64,000 nt of DNA from PALSA-911 sp963743035 (lineage in GTDB: Bacteria; Pseudomonadota; Alphaproteobacteria; Acetobacterales; Acetobacteraceae), in contig CAVUOB010000002.1 in the NCBI GenBank assembly GCA_963743035.1, positions 1-64,000 on the forward strand. Reading direction: 5' to 3'. Positions within the stretch are counted from its first letter, which is position 1; each line of letters begins with the position of its first letter. Shown here piece after piece: positions 28,325-37,489 of this stretch. The notes beneath the pieces are model-generated. The model was not told the origin of the DNA, searched no databases, and saw nothing but the letters and a program-made list of their open reading frames with translations. Both the position numbers and the translations under genes were made by a program.

Positions 28325-29635
28325 ATGAACCTGTTCAGCCTGCTGCAGAAGCGCCTGTCCCAGGGAAGGCCGGTCCGGGTCGGCCTGATCGGGGCGGGGA
28401 AATTCGGCTCGATGTTCCTGGCGCAGGTTCCCACCACGCCGGGGCTGGAGGTGGCGGCCATCGCCGACCTGTCGCCCGAGCGGGCGCGGGAGGCCTGCCG
28501 CCGCGTGGGCTGGAGCGAGGAACGCATCGCCGCCACGCACTTCACCGACGACGCGCCGGGCATGATCGCCGCGGCCGAGGTGGAAGTGGTGGTGGAGGCC
28601 ACCGGCCATGCCGCGGCCGGCATCGCGCATGCCCGGCGCGCGATCGCCGAGGGCAAGCATATCGTCATGGTGAACGTGGAGGCGGACGTGCTGGCCGGCC
28701 CGAAGCTGGCGCGCGAGGCCACCGCGGCCGGCGTGGTCTACAGCCTGGCCTATGGCGACCAGCCGGCGCTGATCTGCGAGATGGTGGACTGGGCGCGCGC
28801 CTGCGGTTTTTCGGTCATTGCCGCGGGGAAGGGCACGAAATATTTGCCGGAATACCATGCTTCCACCCCCGATACCGTATGGGGTTATTACGGCCTCAGT
28901 CCGGAGGACGCGCGCGCCGGCGGCATGAATCCGCAGATGTTCAATTCCTTCCTGGACGGCACGAAATCCGGCATCGAGATGGCGGCGGTGGCGAACGCCA
29001 CGGGCCTGACGCCGCCGCCCGCCGGCCTGGCCTTCCCGCCCTGCGGCACCGACCGGCTGGCGCAGATGCTGCGCCCCGGCAACCATGCCGGCGCGCTGGC
29101 GCATGGCGGCACGGTGGAGGTGGTCTCCTCGGTGCATCGCGACGGCAGCGCGGTGGCGAACGATCTGCGCTGGGGCGTGTTCGTGGTGTTCGAGAGCGAC
29201 AATCCCTACACCATGCGCTGCTTCAGGGAATACGGCGTGGTGACCGATCCCTCGGGGCGGGTTTCGGCGCTGTACCGGCCGTTCCATCTGATCGGGCTGG
29301 AGCTGAATGTTTCCGTGTTGTCCGCGGCGCTGCGCGGCGAGGCCACGGGTGCCGCGAGCGGTTTCCGGGGCGATGTGGTCAGCACCGCCAAGCGCGACCT
29401 GAAGGCGGGAGAGATCCTGGACGGCGAGGGCGGGGCCTGCGTCTGGGGCCGGCTGATGCCGGCCGCCGACAGCCTGCGGATCGGCGGGTTGCCGATCGGC
29501 CTGGCCAGCAGGGTGCCTCTGGTCCGCGACGTGAAGGCGGGCGAGGCGGTGACCTGGGCGGATGTGCGGGCGGACACGGAAGATGCGGCGTATCGTTACC
29601 GGCGGGAGATGGAGGCGGAGTTTTCCGGCGGGTAG
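28325..29635 (+). CDS. Homoserine-dehydrogenase-like NAD(P)-binding protein with SAF domain
   Basis: 436 residues; ATG 28325 follows a strong GGGGGAGGG site. A Rossmann motif VGLIGAGKFGSMFLAQV is near residue 20 and a dehydrogenase-like central domain follows. The C-terminal ~80 residues (VVSTAKRDLKAGEILDGEGG, then VPLVRDVKAGEAVTWADV) form a SAF/antifreeze-like domain. This architecture is common in carbohydrate and polyol-acid pathways, but the exact reaction is not established for most members. It is a stand-alone transcription unit ending before a hairpin at 29714. Confidence 0.8.
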   Translation: MNLFSLLQKRLSQGRPVRVGLIGAGKFGSMFLAQVPTTPGLEVAAIADLSPERAREACRRVGWSEERIAATHFTDDAPGMIAAAEVEVVVEATGHAAAGIAHARRAIAEGKHIVMVNVEADVLAGPKLAREATAAGVVYSLAYGDQPALICEMVDWARACGFSVIAAGKGTKYLPEYHASTPDTVWGYYGLSPEDARAGGMNPQMFNSFLDGTKSGIEMAAVANATGLTPPPAGLAFPPCGTDRLAQMLRPGNHAGALAHGGTVEVVSSVHRDGSAVANDLRWGVFVVFESDNPYTMRCFREYGVVTDPSGRVSALYRPFHLIGLELNVSVLSAALRGEATGAASGFRGDVVSTAKRDLKAGEILDGEGGACVWGRLMPAADSLRIGGLPIGLASRVPLVRDVKAGEAVTWADVRADTEDAAYRYRREMEAEFSGG

Positions 29636-29713
29636 GGCGGGGCGGGTAGGGCGGCGGCGGGGCGCCATGGCGGCCGGGAGCTGACGCCCCTGGGCCTTCG
29701 AGTGGACGCAGAT

Positions 29714-29730
29714 GGCGGGTTGCACCCGCC
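29714..29730 (+). terminator. Hairpin with T-rich tail
   Basis: GGCGGGT/ACCCGCC with a 3-base loop, followed by CTACGGTTTTGGTT. It lies in a 143-bp gap and is a plausible terminator for 28325-29635. Confidence 0.6.
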
Positions 29731-29778
29731 CTACGGTTTTGGTTGCCTAGTTAGTATGATTGACTGTATTCTAACGGC

Positions 29779-30447
29779 ATGAACCCTTTGCAGGATGCCC
29801 CGGCTGATCCGCAACCCGATTGGGCGCGTTTGCTGCCCCGGGAGGCTTTTCAGGAGATCCTATTCGTCCTGCGCGGGGCTTTGCCGCCGCCGGTTTCGGA
29901 TGATCCGGCGGATGAGGTGCGGCGGGACCGGGCGGCGATGGCGGCGGTGGCGGCGTTGTTGCCGGTGACTGCGGCGGAGGGGCGGCTGGCGGCGCAGTTC
30001 GTGGCGGCGGATGCCTGGGCGCTGGATTGCCTGCGGCTGGCGAAGGAGAAGCGGCGGGATATCGAGGTCGCGTACCGATGCCGGGCGCAGGCGATGAGTA
30101 TGATGCGGGAGGCGAAATCCTCGTTGCGGCTGTTGCTGCGGTTGCAGGCTGCGCGGCAGAAGATCGAGGCGGATGCGGCGGCGGCGGAACGGGCGGCCTG
30201 GGCCGAGCACAGCGCGGCGGGGATGATGGCGGAGGCGTTATCCCCCCCGGGGCCGCCCGGGCCGGCCGTGCCGGTCGAGGATCGGGCGGCGCGGGGCGTC
30301 GGAACGGCGGGCCACTCCCGCCGGGCCGTTCCGTCCGGACCGGACCCGGAGCGGAGACCCGTCCCGACTTATGGGATAAATCCCCGGGAAATGCGAAACG
30401 AGACGGAACCGAGACATCTTCCGCCGAGTCTGCGGGCGGCATTATGA
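29779..30447 (+). CDS. Hypothetical protein, helical core with disordered tail
   Basis: 222 residues, not recognised. Residues ~15-150 are predicted helical and Ala/Arg/Glu-rich (AKEKRRDIEVAYRCRAQAMS, then LQAARQKIEADAAAAERAAW), suggesting a coiled coil. Residues ~155-222 are proline-, glycine- and arginine-rich and probably disordered. No signal peptide or membrane segment. Base use matches the neighbours. The start ATG 29779 is preceded by a weak site, which lowers confidence that it is expressed as drawn. Confidence 0.5.
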   Translation: MNPLQDAPADPQPDWARLLPREAFQEILFVLRGALPPPVSDDPADEVRRDRAAMAAVAALLPVTAAEGRLAAQFVAADAWALDCLRLAKEKRRDIEVAYRCRAQAMSMMREAKSSLRLLLRLQAARQKIEADAAAAERAAWAEHSAAGMMAEALSPPGPPGPAVPVEDRAARGVGTAGHSRRAVPSGPDPERRPVPTYGINPREMRNETEPRHLPPSLRAAL

Positions 30448-30591
30448 CGCGCCTTTCGCGGGACGCGGCCGCTCCGGCCGGGCCATCTTCCCGGTCCGGC
30501 GCGGCGAGTTGACGCCCGCGCCCCCCTGATCCAGCCTTCGGCTCATAAATTCCCCATCACGCGGCCGACAGAGCCGGACACGGAGAAAACC

Positions 30592-32250
30592 ATGGCGGGC
30601 GATTACACGGTCGGCGATCTCGTCGCCGAATTCCTGGCGGCGTGCGGTGTCGAGACGGTGTTCGGCATCGCCTCGGTCCATAATATCCCGATGCTGGACG
30701 GCATCGGCCGGCGCAACGCCATCCGCTACATGATGACGCGCGGCGAGATGGGCGGGGTGCATATGGCGGACGGCTATGCCCGCGCCTCCGGCGGCCTCGG
30801 CGTGTTCTTCTCCTCCACCGGCCCGGGGGCGGCCAATGCGGTGGGCGGCATGGTGGAGGCGCAGTTCGCGGGATCGCCGGTGCTGCATATTACCGGCCAG
30901 ACCGCGACCCGGTTCGTCGACAAGGATCTGGGCACCGTGCACGACGTGCCGGACCAGCAGGGCATGCTGGCGGCGGTGTCCAAGACCACCTATCGGGTGC
31001 GCCAGGCCAATCAGGCTTTGGGGGTGCTGACGCGCGCCGCGGTCGATGCGCTGACCCCGCCGCGCGGTCCGGTGAGCGTGGAGGTGCCGATCGACATCCA
31101 GCGCGCCAAGATCGATCGCCCGGCGATGCTGGATAATTTTTCCCTGCCGCTGCCGCCGCCGCTGATCCCCTCGGAGGCGGCGCTGGACGAGCTGGCCAAT
31201 CGCGTGCTGGCGGCGAAACGGCCGATGCTCTGGCTCGGCACCGGCGCTGCCCAGGCCGGCGGGCCGGCGGCGCGGCTGCTGGATATGGGCTTCGGCATGG
31301 TCAGCAGCTGGAAGGGTCGCGGCGTGGTGTCGGAAGACAACCCGATGAACCTGGGCGGGCTGCACGGCAACGGCATGCCGGTCATCACCGATTTCTACCA
31401 GAGTGTGGATCTGATGCTGGTGGTGGGCGCGCGGGTGCGCGGGCAGGAGACCGGGGATTTCTCGCTGAAGCTGCCGGAGAACCTGGTGCAGGTGGATATC
31501 GATCCGCTGGCGAACGGGCGGACCTATGCCAACAAATATTTCGTCAGCGGCGACGCGAAGCTGGTGCTGGAAGGCCTGGTCAAGCGCATCCACGGCAGGA
31601 CGAAGTTCGATCCGGCCTTCCCCGGCGAGTTCCAGAAACTGAAGCAGGCCGCCCAGGCGGAGTTCCTGGCCACGCTCGGCCCCTATGGCAGTTTCCCGGC
31701 GCAGTTGCGCGCGGTGCTGCCGCGCGATGCGATCTGGGTGCGCGACGTCACGCAGAACAACACGACCTGGGGCAACCGGCTGTTCCCGATCCATGACACC
31801 ACCAGCAACATCTATCCGGTCGGCGCCGGCATCGGCCAGGGCATGCCGCTCGGCATCGGCGCGGCGGCGGCGGCGAAGGGGCGGAAGACCATCGCCATGG
31901 TCGGCGACGGCGGCTTCTTCCTGAACGTGGGCGAGCTGTGGACCGCGGTGCAGGAGAAGCTGGATATCGTCATCCTCGTGATGAACGATCAGGGCTACGG
32001 CGTGATCAAGCGCATCCAGGACAGCCTGCAGGGCGGGCGGCGGTTCTTCGCCGACCTGCAGGGGCCGGACCTGGGCGAGCTGGCGGGCATCGCCAGGATC
32101 CCGTTCTTCAAATGCTCCGAAGGCGACAAGTTCGGCGCGACCGTGGCCGCGGCGCTGGCGGTCAACGGTCCCTGCCTGATGGAGGTGGACATGACGGCGG
32201 TCGGCGAGTTCCCGCCCTATTATCCGTTCAACGTCCGCCCGCAAGGCTAG
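30592..32250 (+). CDS. ThDP-dependent enzyme (acetolactate synthase-like)
   Basis: 552 residues; ATG 30592 follows GGAGAAAACC. The activating Glu is in TRGEMGGVHMADGYARAS, a central domain reads MLWLGTGAAQAGG, and the ThDP/Mg motif is GDGGFFLNVGELWTAVQEKL ending MNDQGY. It is clearly a different subgroup from 25627-27303. It is followed 7 bp later by a nucleoside-type transporter gene on the same strand, so the pair may import and process one substrate. The reaction cannot be named from sequence alone. Confidence 0.85.
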   Translation: MAGDYTVGDLVAEFLAACGVETVFGIASVHNIPMLDGIGRRNAIRYMMTRGEMGGVHMADGYARASGGLGVFFSSTGPGAANAVGGMVEAQFAGSPVLHITGQTATRFVDKDLGTVHDVPDQQGMLAAVSKTTYRVRQANQALGVLTRAAVDALTPPRGPVSVEVPIDIQRAKIDRPAMLDNFSLPLPPPLIPSEAALDELANRVLAAKRPMLWLGTGAAQAGGPAARLLDMGFGMVSSWKGRGVVSEDNPMNLGGLHGNGMPVITDFYQSVDLMLVVGARVRGQETGDFSLKLPENLVQVDIDPLANGRTYANKYFVSGDAKLVLEGLVKRIHGRTKFDPAFPGEFQKLKQAAQAEFLATLGPYGSFPAQLRAVLPRDAIWVRDVTQNNTTWGNRLFPIHDTTSNIYPVGAGIGQGMPLGIGAAAAAKGRKTIAMVGDGGFFLNVGELWTAVQEKLDIVILVMNDQGYGVIKRIQDSLQGGRRFFADLQGPDLGELAGIARIPFFKCSEGDKFGATVAAALAVNGPCLMEVDMTAVGEFPPYYPFNVRPQG

Positions 32251-32257
32251 AGGGAGC

Positions 32258-33502
32258 GTGCTGCACGGTCTGCTGGGGTTTTCCGTACTCCTCGCCATCG
32301 CGTTCCTGCTCAGCGAGGACCGGCGGCAGATCCCCTGGCGGACCGTCGCTTCCGGCGTGGCGCTGCAATGGGTGCTGGCGCTGCTGCTGGCGGGGTTCGC
32401 GCCGGCGCGGTCGTTCATCCTACTGCTCAACGACGCGGCGACCGCGTTGCAGACGGCGACGGATACCGGCACCGGGTTCGTGTTCGGCTATCTCGGCGGC
32501 GGGCAGCTGCCCTTCGCGGAGACCCGCCCCGGCGCCAGCTTCATCCTGGCGTTCAAGGCGCTGCCGCTGGTGCTGGTGATCAGCGCGCTGGCCTCGGTGC
32601 TGTTTTACTGGGGCGTGCTGCAGCGGATCACCGCGGCCTTCGCCTGGCTGCTGCGCCGGGTGATGGGCATCGGCGGCGCGCTGGCGCTGGGTGCTGCGGT
32701 GCATGTCTTCGTCGGCATGATCGAGGCGCCCTTGCTGGTCCGGCCCTATCTGGCGCGGATGCAGCGGGGCGAGCTGTTCGCCTTGATGACCTGCGGCATG
32801 GCCGGCGTCGCCGGCACGGTGATGGTGATCTATGCCGCGTTTCTCGCCCCCGTCATTCCCAATGCGCTCGGCAATATCCTGACCGCTTCGGTCATCAGCA
32901 CCCCGGCGGGCCTGGCGATCGCCGCGCTGATGGTGCCGTTCGGTCCGGCCGGCGAGGCGGAGGCGCGCATCGCGCTGCAGCACCCGGCCTCCGGCACGCT
33001 GGACGCGGTGGTGCGTGGCACCATGGACGGCATTCCCGTGCTGGTGGGGATCGTGGCGATGCTGCTGGTCACGGTGGCGCTGGTGAGCCTGATCAATATG
33101 GGCCTCGGGCTGCTGCCGGCTGTCGGAGATGGGGCGATCACGCTGCAGCGCATCTTCGCCCTGCCGTTCCGCCCGGTGATGTGGCTGATCGGCATTCCCT
33201 GGGAGCAGAGCGCCGCCGCCGCCGCGCTGATGGGCAGCAAGACCGTGCTGAACGAGTTCGTCGCCTATCTCGGCCTGGCCGGGCTGCCGGCGGATGCGCT
33301 GACGCCGCGCTCGCGCCTGATCGTCACCTATGCGCTGTGCGGCTTCGCCAATTTCGGCAGCCTGGGGATCATGATCGGCGGCCTTGGGGTGATGGTGCCG
33401 GAACGCCGGGCGGAGATCGTCGGCCTCGGCCTGCGCTCGATCCTGTCGGGCACGCTGGCCACCTGCACGAGCGGGGCGGTGATCGGCGTGATCGGCGGCT
33501 GA
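32258..33502 (+). CDS. Concentrative nucleoside transporter (NupC/CNT family)
   Basis: 414 residues, GTG start at 32258 after AGGGAG. About ten hydrophobic segments. The CNT features are IEAPLLVRPYLARM (EAPLL is the conserved signature) and SKTVLNEFVAYLGLAGL near residue 330. These carriers bring nucleosides in with sodium or protons. The 7-bp spacing from the upstream ThDP gene implies one transcript. Confidence 0.88.
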   Translation: MLHGLLGFSVLLAIAFLLSEDRRQIPWRTVASGVALQWVLALLLAGFAPARSFILLLNDAATALQTATDTGTGFVFGYLGGGQLPFAETRPGASFILAFKALPLVLVISALASVLFYWGVLQRITAAFAWLLRRVMGIGGALALGAAVHVFVGMIEAPLLVRPYLARMQRGELFALMTCGMAGVAGTVMVIYAAFLAPVIPNALGNILTASVISTPAGLAIAALMVPFGPAGEAEARIALQHPASGTLDAVVRGTMDGIPVLVGIVAMLLVTVALVSLINMGLGLLPAVGDGAITLQRIFALPFRPVMWLIGIPWEQSAAAAALMGSKTVLNEFVAYLGLAGLPADALTPRSRLIVTYALCGFANFGSLGIMIGGLGVMVPERRAEIVGLGLRSILSGTLATCTSGAVIGVIGG

Positions 33503-33530
33503 CCCCCCGGCCATCGGGGGATTTTGTTAT
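33503..33530 (+). terminator. Rho-independent-type terminator
   Basis: CCCCCGGCCATCGGGGG hairpin directly after the transporter stop codon, followed by ATTTTGTT. Confidence 0.75.
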
Positions 33531-33645
33531 CGTTTGATATGAGTTGATATGGATCAAGGCTCCCGCGGCGCCAGGGGCGCCTTGTGCCGGCGGTACAGGA
33601 GGGAGCCGAGGCTCTTCCGGCCGCTGACATGCCGAGGAGATCCTG

Positions 33646-34338
33646 ATGAAGAAATCCCTGTTCGCCGCCTGCCTGGCCGGCGCCCTGTCCGTCTGCGGCG
33701 CCGCGATGGCCGAGGATGCCCCCGCCCAGCCGGCGCCCGCCGATGCCGCGCCCGCTGATGACGCGCCCGTGGGCAAGGCCGCCGGCACCTTCATGGTGCG
33801 TGCCCGCGCCATCGGCGTCATTCCGCTGAATTCCTCGAGCTCGATCTCCGGGATCGGCGGCAGCGTTTCCGCCACGGCGCAGGCGGCCCCGGAACTCGAT
33901 TTTTCCTATTTCATCACCGACAACATCGCCCTGGAACTGATCGCCGCCACCACCCGCCATAACGTGTCCGCCAACAACACCGCGCTCGGTCATGTCGATG
34001 TCGGCAGCGTCTGGGTGCTGCCACCGACCTTGACCCTGCAATACCATTTCATGCCGAAGGAGCGCTTCAGCCCCTATCTCGGCGCCGGCATCAACGCCAC
34101 GTTCTTCTACGGCGCCTCCCCGGCCGGGCCGACCGTGACCTCGGTCGGCTTCTCCAACAATGTCGGCGCCGCCATCCAGGCCGGCTTCGATTATAATTTC
34201 TCCGGCCACTGGTTCGCCAACTTCGATGTCAAGCAGATCTTCCTGAACACCACCGCGAGCATCAACGGCGGCGCCATCAAGGCCAGTACCGCGCTCAATC
34301 CCTTCGTGGTGGGCGCCGGCATCGGCTACCGCTTCTGA
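33646..34338 (+). CDS. OmpW-family outer-membrane protein
   Basis: 230 residues with a clear signal peptide (MKKSLFAACLAGALSVCGAAMA) cut before EDAPAQ, then a Pro/Ala linker. The eight-strand barrel shows RARAIGVIPLNSSSS, ELDFSYFITDNIALELIAAT and LQYHFMPKERFSPYLGAGIN, and ends in the C-terminal aromatic GAGIGYRF typical of BAM-assembled barrels. The ribosome site GAGGAGATCCTG precedes ATG 33646. OmpW-type pores pass small hydrophobic compounds, consistent with but not proof of the nearby catabolic genes. Confidence 0.88.
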   Translation: MKKSLFAACLAGALSVCGAAMAEDAPAQPAPADAAPADDAPVGKAAGTFMVRARAIGVIPLNSSSSISGIGGSVSATAQAAPELDFSYFITDNIALELIAATTRHNVSANNTALGHVDVGSVWVLPPTLTLQYHFMPKERFSPYLGAGINATFFYGASPAGPTVTSVGFSNNVGAAIQAGFDYNFSGHWFANFDVKQIFLNTTASINGGAIKASTALNPFVVGAGIGYRF

Positions 34339-34438
34339 GTTGCTGCCGATCTGGTATGCAGGGCCACTTCGCAACCGGGCGGCGTGGATGTCATACTCCC
34401 CTGCTTGGATCTGAAATACCAAGTTGGGGGAGTGGCTT

Positions 34439-35299
34439 ATGCATTGGACCGACCGGCGGCAGAAATTCCGTGCCGTGCTAGCAGGGGATGTCTGCGTGCA
34501 TCCGGGATCGGTGCATGACCCGATTTCCGCGCGCATCGCCGAGGATCTCGGCTTCGAGCTCGGCATGCTCGCGGGCTCCATCGGCTCCTTCACCGTGCTC
34601 GGTGTGCCCGACCTGATCGTCATGACCCTGACCGAGTTCGCCGCCCAGGCCTACCGGATCAACCGTGCCGGCAAGCTGCCGCTGATGGTGGATGCCGACC
34701 ACGGCTACGGCAACGCGCTGAACGTGATGCGCACGGTGCAGGAGCTGGAGACCGCAGGGGTGGGTGGGCTGTCGATCGAGGATACCAACCTGCCGCGCCC
34801 GTTCAACGAGCCGAAGCCCGTGCTGCTGAGCGTCGCCGAGGGCATCGGCAAGATGCGCGCCGCGGTGGCCGCGCGGCAGGACCCGCTGCTCAGCATCTTC
34901 GCGCGCACCAGCGCGCCGGGCATCACCGGCACCGCGGATGCGATCGAGCGGGTGAAGGCCTATTCGCAGACCGGCGTCGACGCGATCTTCCTGGTCGGCG
35001 TCAAGGACCGCCAGCAGCTCGATGCCATTTCGGAACATACGCATCTGCCGATCATGATGGGCGGGCTGCAGGGCGACCTCGCCGACAAGGGCTATCTGGC
35101 CTCGCGCAAGGTGCGGATCGCGCTGCAGGGGCATCAGCCGTTCTCGGCCGCGGTGCAGGCGATCTACAACACGCTGAAGGCGCTGCGCGAGGGCGTGGCG
35201 CCGAAGGACCTGCCGGGCATCGCCTCCGCCGCGCTGATGAAGCAGGTGACGCGCGAAGCCGCCTACGACGCCTGGACCAGCGAATTCCTGGACGGCTGA
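34439..35299 (+). CDS. Isocitrate lyase/PEP mutase-family protein (oxaloacetate decarboxylase-like)
   Basis: 286 residues from ATG 34439; TTG 34424 is in frame but GGGGGAG sits between the two, favouring ATG. The family metal-binding segment is PLMVDADHGYGNALNVMRTV, then GLSIEDTNLPRPF. It lacks the KKCGH motif of true isocitrate lyase. Features such as VHPGSVHDPISARIAEDLGF fit the PA4872-type oxaloacetate decarboxylase subgroup. A palindrome (35310-35348) follows, into which IS4 copy 2 inserted. Confidence 0.8.
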   Translation: MHWTDRRQKFRAVLAGDVCVHPGSVHDPISARIAEDLGFELGMLAGSIGSFTVLGVPDLIVMTLTEFAAQAYRINRAGKLPLMVDADHGYGNALNVMRTVQELETAGVGGLSIEDTNLPRPFNEPKPVLLSVAEGIGKMRAAVAARQDPLLSIFARTSAPGITGTADAIERVKAYSQTGVDAIFLVGVKDRQQLDAISEHTHLPIMMGGLQGDLADKGYLASRKVRIALQGHQPFSAAVQAIYNTLKALREGVAPKDLPGIASAALMKQVTREAAYDAWTSEFLDG

Positions 35300-35348
35300 G
35301 TGGAGCAAGGCTGGGGCGCTGCCCCAGGCCCCGGCAGGGGCTTTGCCC

Positions 35349-36672
35349 CATAGGCGCGAATCTAAGGCTTGCGTCGGCTCGATTGAGGGTGATTCGTAAG
35401 GTGAATGGAAGCCTCCCTTGAAGACGGCCAATGGTCGTCGATTGTCTCGCGTCTGAGCGAAGTTGCCGACCTGGAGACGACCGCGCGCTCATTCGGTGCC
35501 TTGCAGCGGGTGCGAAAGGTGCGCCGTGCGGAGGACCTTCTTCGCTTGGCGTTGATGTATGGACCCGGCCATTTGTCGTTGCGCACGACGGCGGCGATGG
35601 CCGGCGATGGGGCGATCGTGGCGCTGAGCGACAAGGGTGTGCTCGGGCGTTTGCGCAAGATGGGCGACTGGCTGGAGCATCTGTTGCAGCGTCTGCTGGA
35701 GCAGCGGCGAGGCCTGGCCTGCGGCGAAGCGGCGCTGAACCTGGCGCTGGTGGATGGCTCGGTGGTTTGCGCGCCGGGCAGCACCGGTAGCGACTGGCGG
35801 CTGCATGCCCGCTTTGATCCCGGGCGGGGCTGCTTTGCCGACCTGGTTCTCACCCAAGGCAAGCTCGCCGAACGGGTGGACCGGACGCAGATCCAAGCCG
35901 GTCAAACCGTGATCCAGGACCGCGGCTATGCGCGGGTGCGCGACTTCTCGGCGGTGCTGGCGGCCAAGGCCGACTTCATCACCCGGATTGGCTGGAACGC
36001 CTTGCGACTGCTCGACGCGACGGGGCAGCGCATCGACCTGTTGCAGCTTCTACCGCAATCCTCCGGCGTGGCCGAGCATCCGGTCTACCTCAAAGGCGTG
36101 GACGCCCCGCTGCGGCTGGTGATCCAGGCCATGCCGGCCGAACACGCCGAGCGGCAGCGCAAGCGGATGGCCCGCAAGGCGGGCAAGAGCGGCCACAAGC
36201 TCGACGCACGCACCACCACGGCCGCCGGCTATCTGATCCTGGCGACCTCGCTATCGGTCCAGACCCAGCTGGCGGAGCGCATCATCGAGATGTATCGCAA
36301 CCGCTGGCAGATCGAGCTTGGTTTCAAGCGGCTCAAGACGCTGGGCGGCCTGGACAGGCTGCCGGCGATGGACCCCGCGCTGGCGCGGACCTGGCTGCTG
36401 GCCCAACTGATCGTCGCTGTATTGACCGACGAAATCGCCAGCGAGATTGTCGGTTTCCCCCCCTAAGCCGGCCGCTGTCCGCTGCCGGCGAATGTCCATC
36501 TGGCGCGCCTGGCAGATCGCCCATCGCACCCTCGTCAGGGCCATATTGCCAACCCCAAGAAAGCGAACCAGGCAGGCCACCAACGCCATGCGCCACACAC
36601 TGGCCGAGGCGCCAAGGCAGAGAACCCTACAATGCGCAGACCTGAGAATAACCCGGTAAGTTCGCGCTTATG
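35349..36672 (+). mobile_element. IS4-family insertion sequence, copy 2
   Basis: 1324 bp, the same ends and length as copy 1, flanked by an exact 11-bp duplication GGGCTTTGCCC (35338-35348 and 36673-36683). The target is the GGGGCTTTGCCCC palindrome downstream of the PEP-mutase-family gene. Only one base difference from copy 1 was found (codon change Pro to Leu in the transposase, near 36269). Confidence 0.95.
35405..36659 (+). CDS. IS4-family transposase (copy 2), +1 frameshift near the C-terminus
   Basis: Same protein as 23537-24791 with QTQLAERII in place of QTQPAERII. The first frame ends at the C7-TAA at 36456-36466. The +1 frame (KPAAVRCRRMSIWRAWQIAH) ends at 36659. The YREK signature and both catalytic Asp segments are intact. 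Confidence 0.88.
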
Positions 36673-36890
36673 GGGCTTTGCCCCTGCACCCCACCAAGGG
36701 ACAGTCGTCCCTTGGATCCCTCTGACTGGTTTGTTGGGAAGAGGGCCATGACGTAGCCCATCAACCGCTACGACGGTCAGGCCCTCTTCCCAACAAACCA
36801 AACGGAAAGGGGTCAAGGGGATGACCATCCCCTTGCGGGGTGGAGGGGCAGCGCCCCTCCTGGGGTTTGGGGCAAAGCCCCAACCTTGCC
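36673..36890. repeat. Intergenic region of nested palindromes
   Basis: Downstream of IS copy 2, before the convergent thioesterase gene, several hairpins follow each other. They are AAGGGAC/GTCCCTT-type, then a perfect 21-bp stem (36727-36747 with 36780-36800) whose 32-base loop holds a further stem (TGACGTAGC with GCTAC...GGTCA), then GGGGATG/CATCCCC and GGGGCAGCGCCCC, and GGGGTTTGGGGCAAAGCCCC. No ORF is convincing. It may be a terminator cluster, REP-like elements or a structured RNA. Confidence 0.6.
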
Positions 36891-37376
36891 TTACGGCCGG
36901 GCCGGCATGGCAATGCGGCGGCCGGCTTCCTTGGGGATGGGCAGGGCGGCCGTGCTGGCCAGTGCCGCCTGGATCGCTGCCTGGCGGTCGGGCGGGAGGG
37001 GGGTGGTGCGGCGGACCGAGAGGTCCACGTGCAGCGCCATCAGTTCCTGCACCGCGGCGCGGTAGCCTTCCTCCGCGTGGAACATCTCGTGGAAGTAATG
37101 CAGCCGCTTGGCGTCGGCGCCGAGCAGGTGCGTGTGCACGCGCAGGCGGTCGCCGAGTTTCACTTCCTGCTCGTAGATCGTGTGGGTTTCCACGGTGAAG
37201 CAGGAATTGCCGGTGGCCAGGCGATAGGGCAGCCCGATGCCCAGCCGGTCGTAGAGCAGGTCGGTCGCCTGGTCGAACACGACCACGTAGTAGGCCAGGT
37301 TCATGTGGCCGTTGTAGTCGATCCATTCCGGCAGGACGGTGGCTTCGTGGATGACGGGGAAGGGGATGTCGTTCAT
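36891..37376 (-). CDS. Acyl-CoA thioesterase (hot-dog fold)
   Basis: 161 residues from ATG 37376 (MNDIPFPVIHE); upstream in-frame starts would add an unlikely tail. The hot-dog motif WIDYNGHMNLAYYVVVFDQAT near residues 18-36 carries the catalytic-type Asp and the HM pair of the 4-hydroxybenzoyl-CoA/carnitine-linked thioesterase group. It hydrolyses an acyl-CoA; the acyl group is unknown. The upstream gene is divergent. Confidence 0.82.
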   Translation of the reverse strand: MNDIPFPVIHEATVLPEWIDYNGHMNLAYYVVVFDQATDLLYDRLGIGLPYRLATGNSCFTVETHTIYEQEVKLGDRLRVHTHLLGADAKRLHYFHEMFHAEEGYRAAVQELMALHVDLSVRRTTPLPPDRQAAIQAALASTAALPIPKEAGRRIAMPARP

Positions 37377-37489
37377 GCCGGCAGCTTGTTGGCGAAGGCC
37401 GGAACGGTCAAGCTGCCGGTATTGGTTCCATCCTGATAATGCCGGGGCAGTCTTTTCCATGATCGATATCGGGCCGGATCGGGGGGTGG

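Noticed and set aside
30442..32472. 676-codon minus-strand open frame
   Set aside because: Antisense to the ThDP enzyme gene, whose product has a full set of family motifs; the frame has no recognisable motif.
34439..35299. True isocitrate lyase (glyoxylate shunt)
   Set aside because: The KKCGH active-site motif is absent and the length (286) is far below isocitrate lyase; the PEP-mutase/oxaloacetate decarboxylase subgroup fits.
36535..37326. 263-codon minus-strand frame upstream of IS4 copy 2
   Set aside because: It spans the hairpin block and the out-of-frame thioesterase gene; the thioesterase frame with its DYNGHM motif is the real gene.
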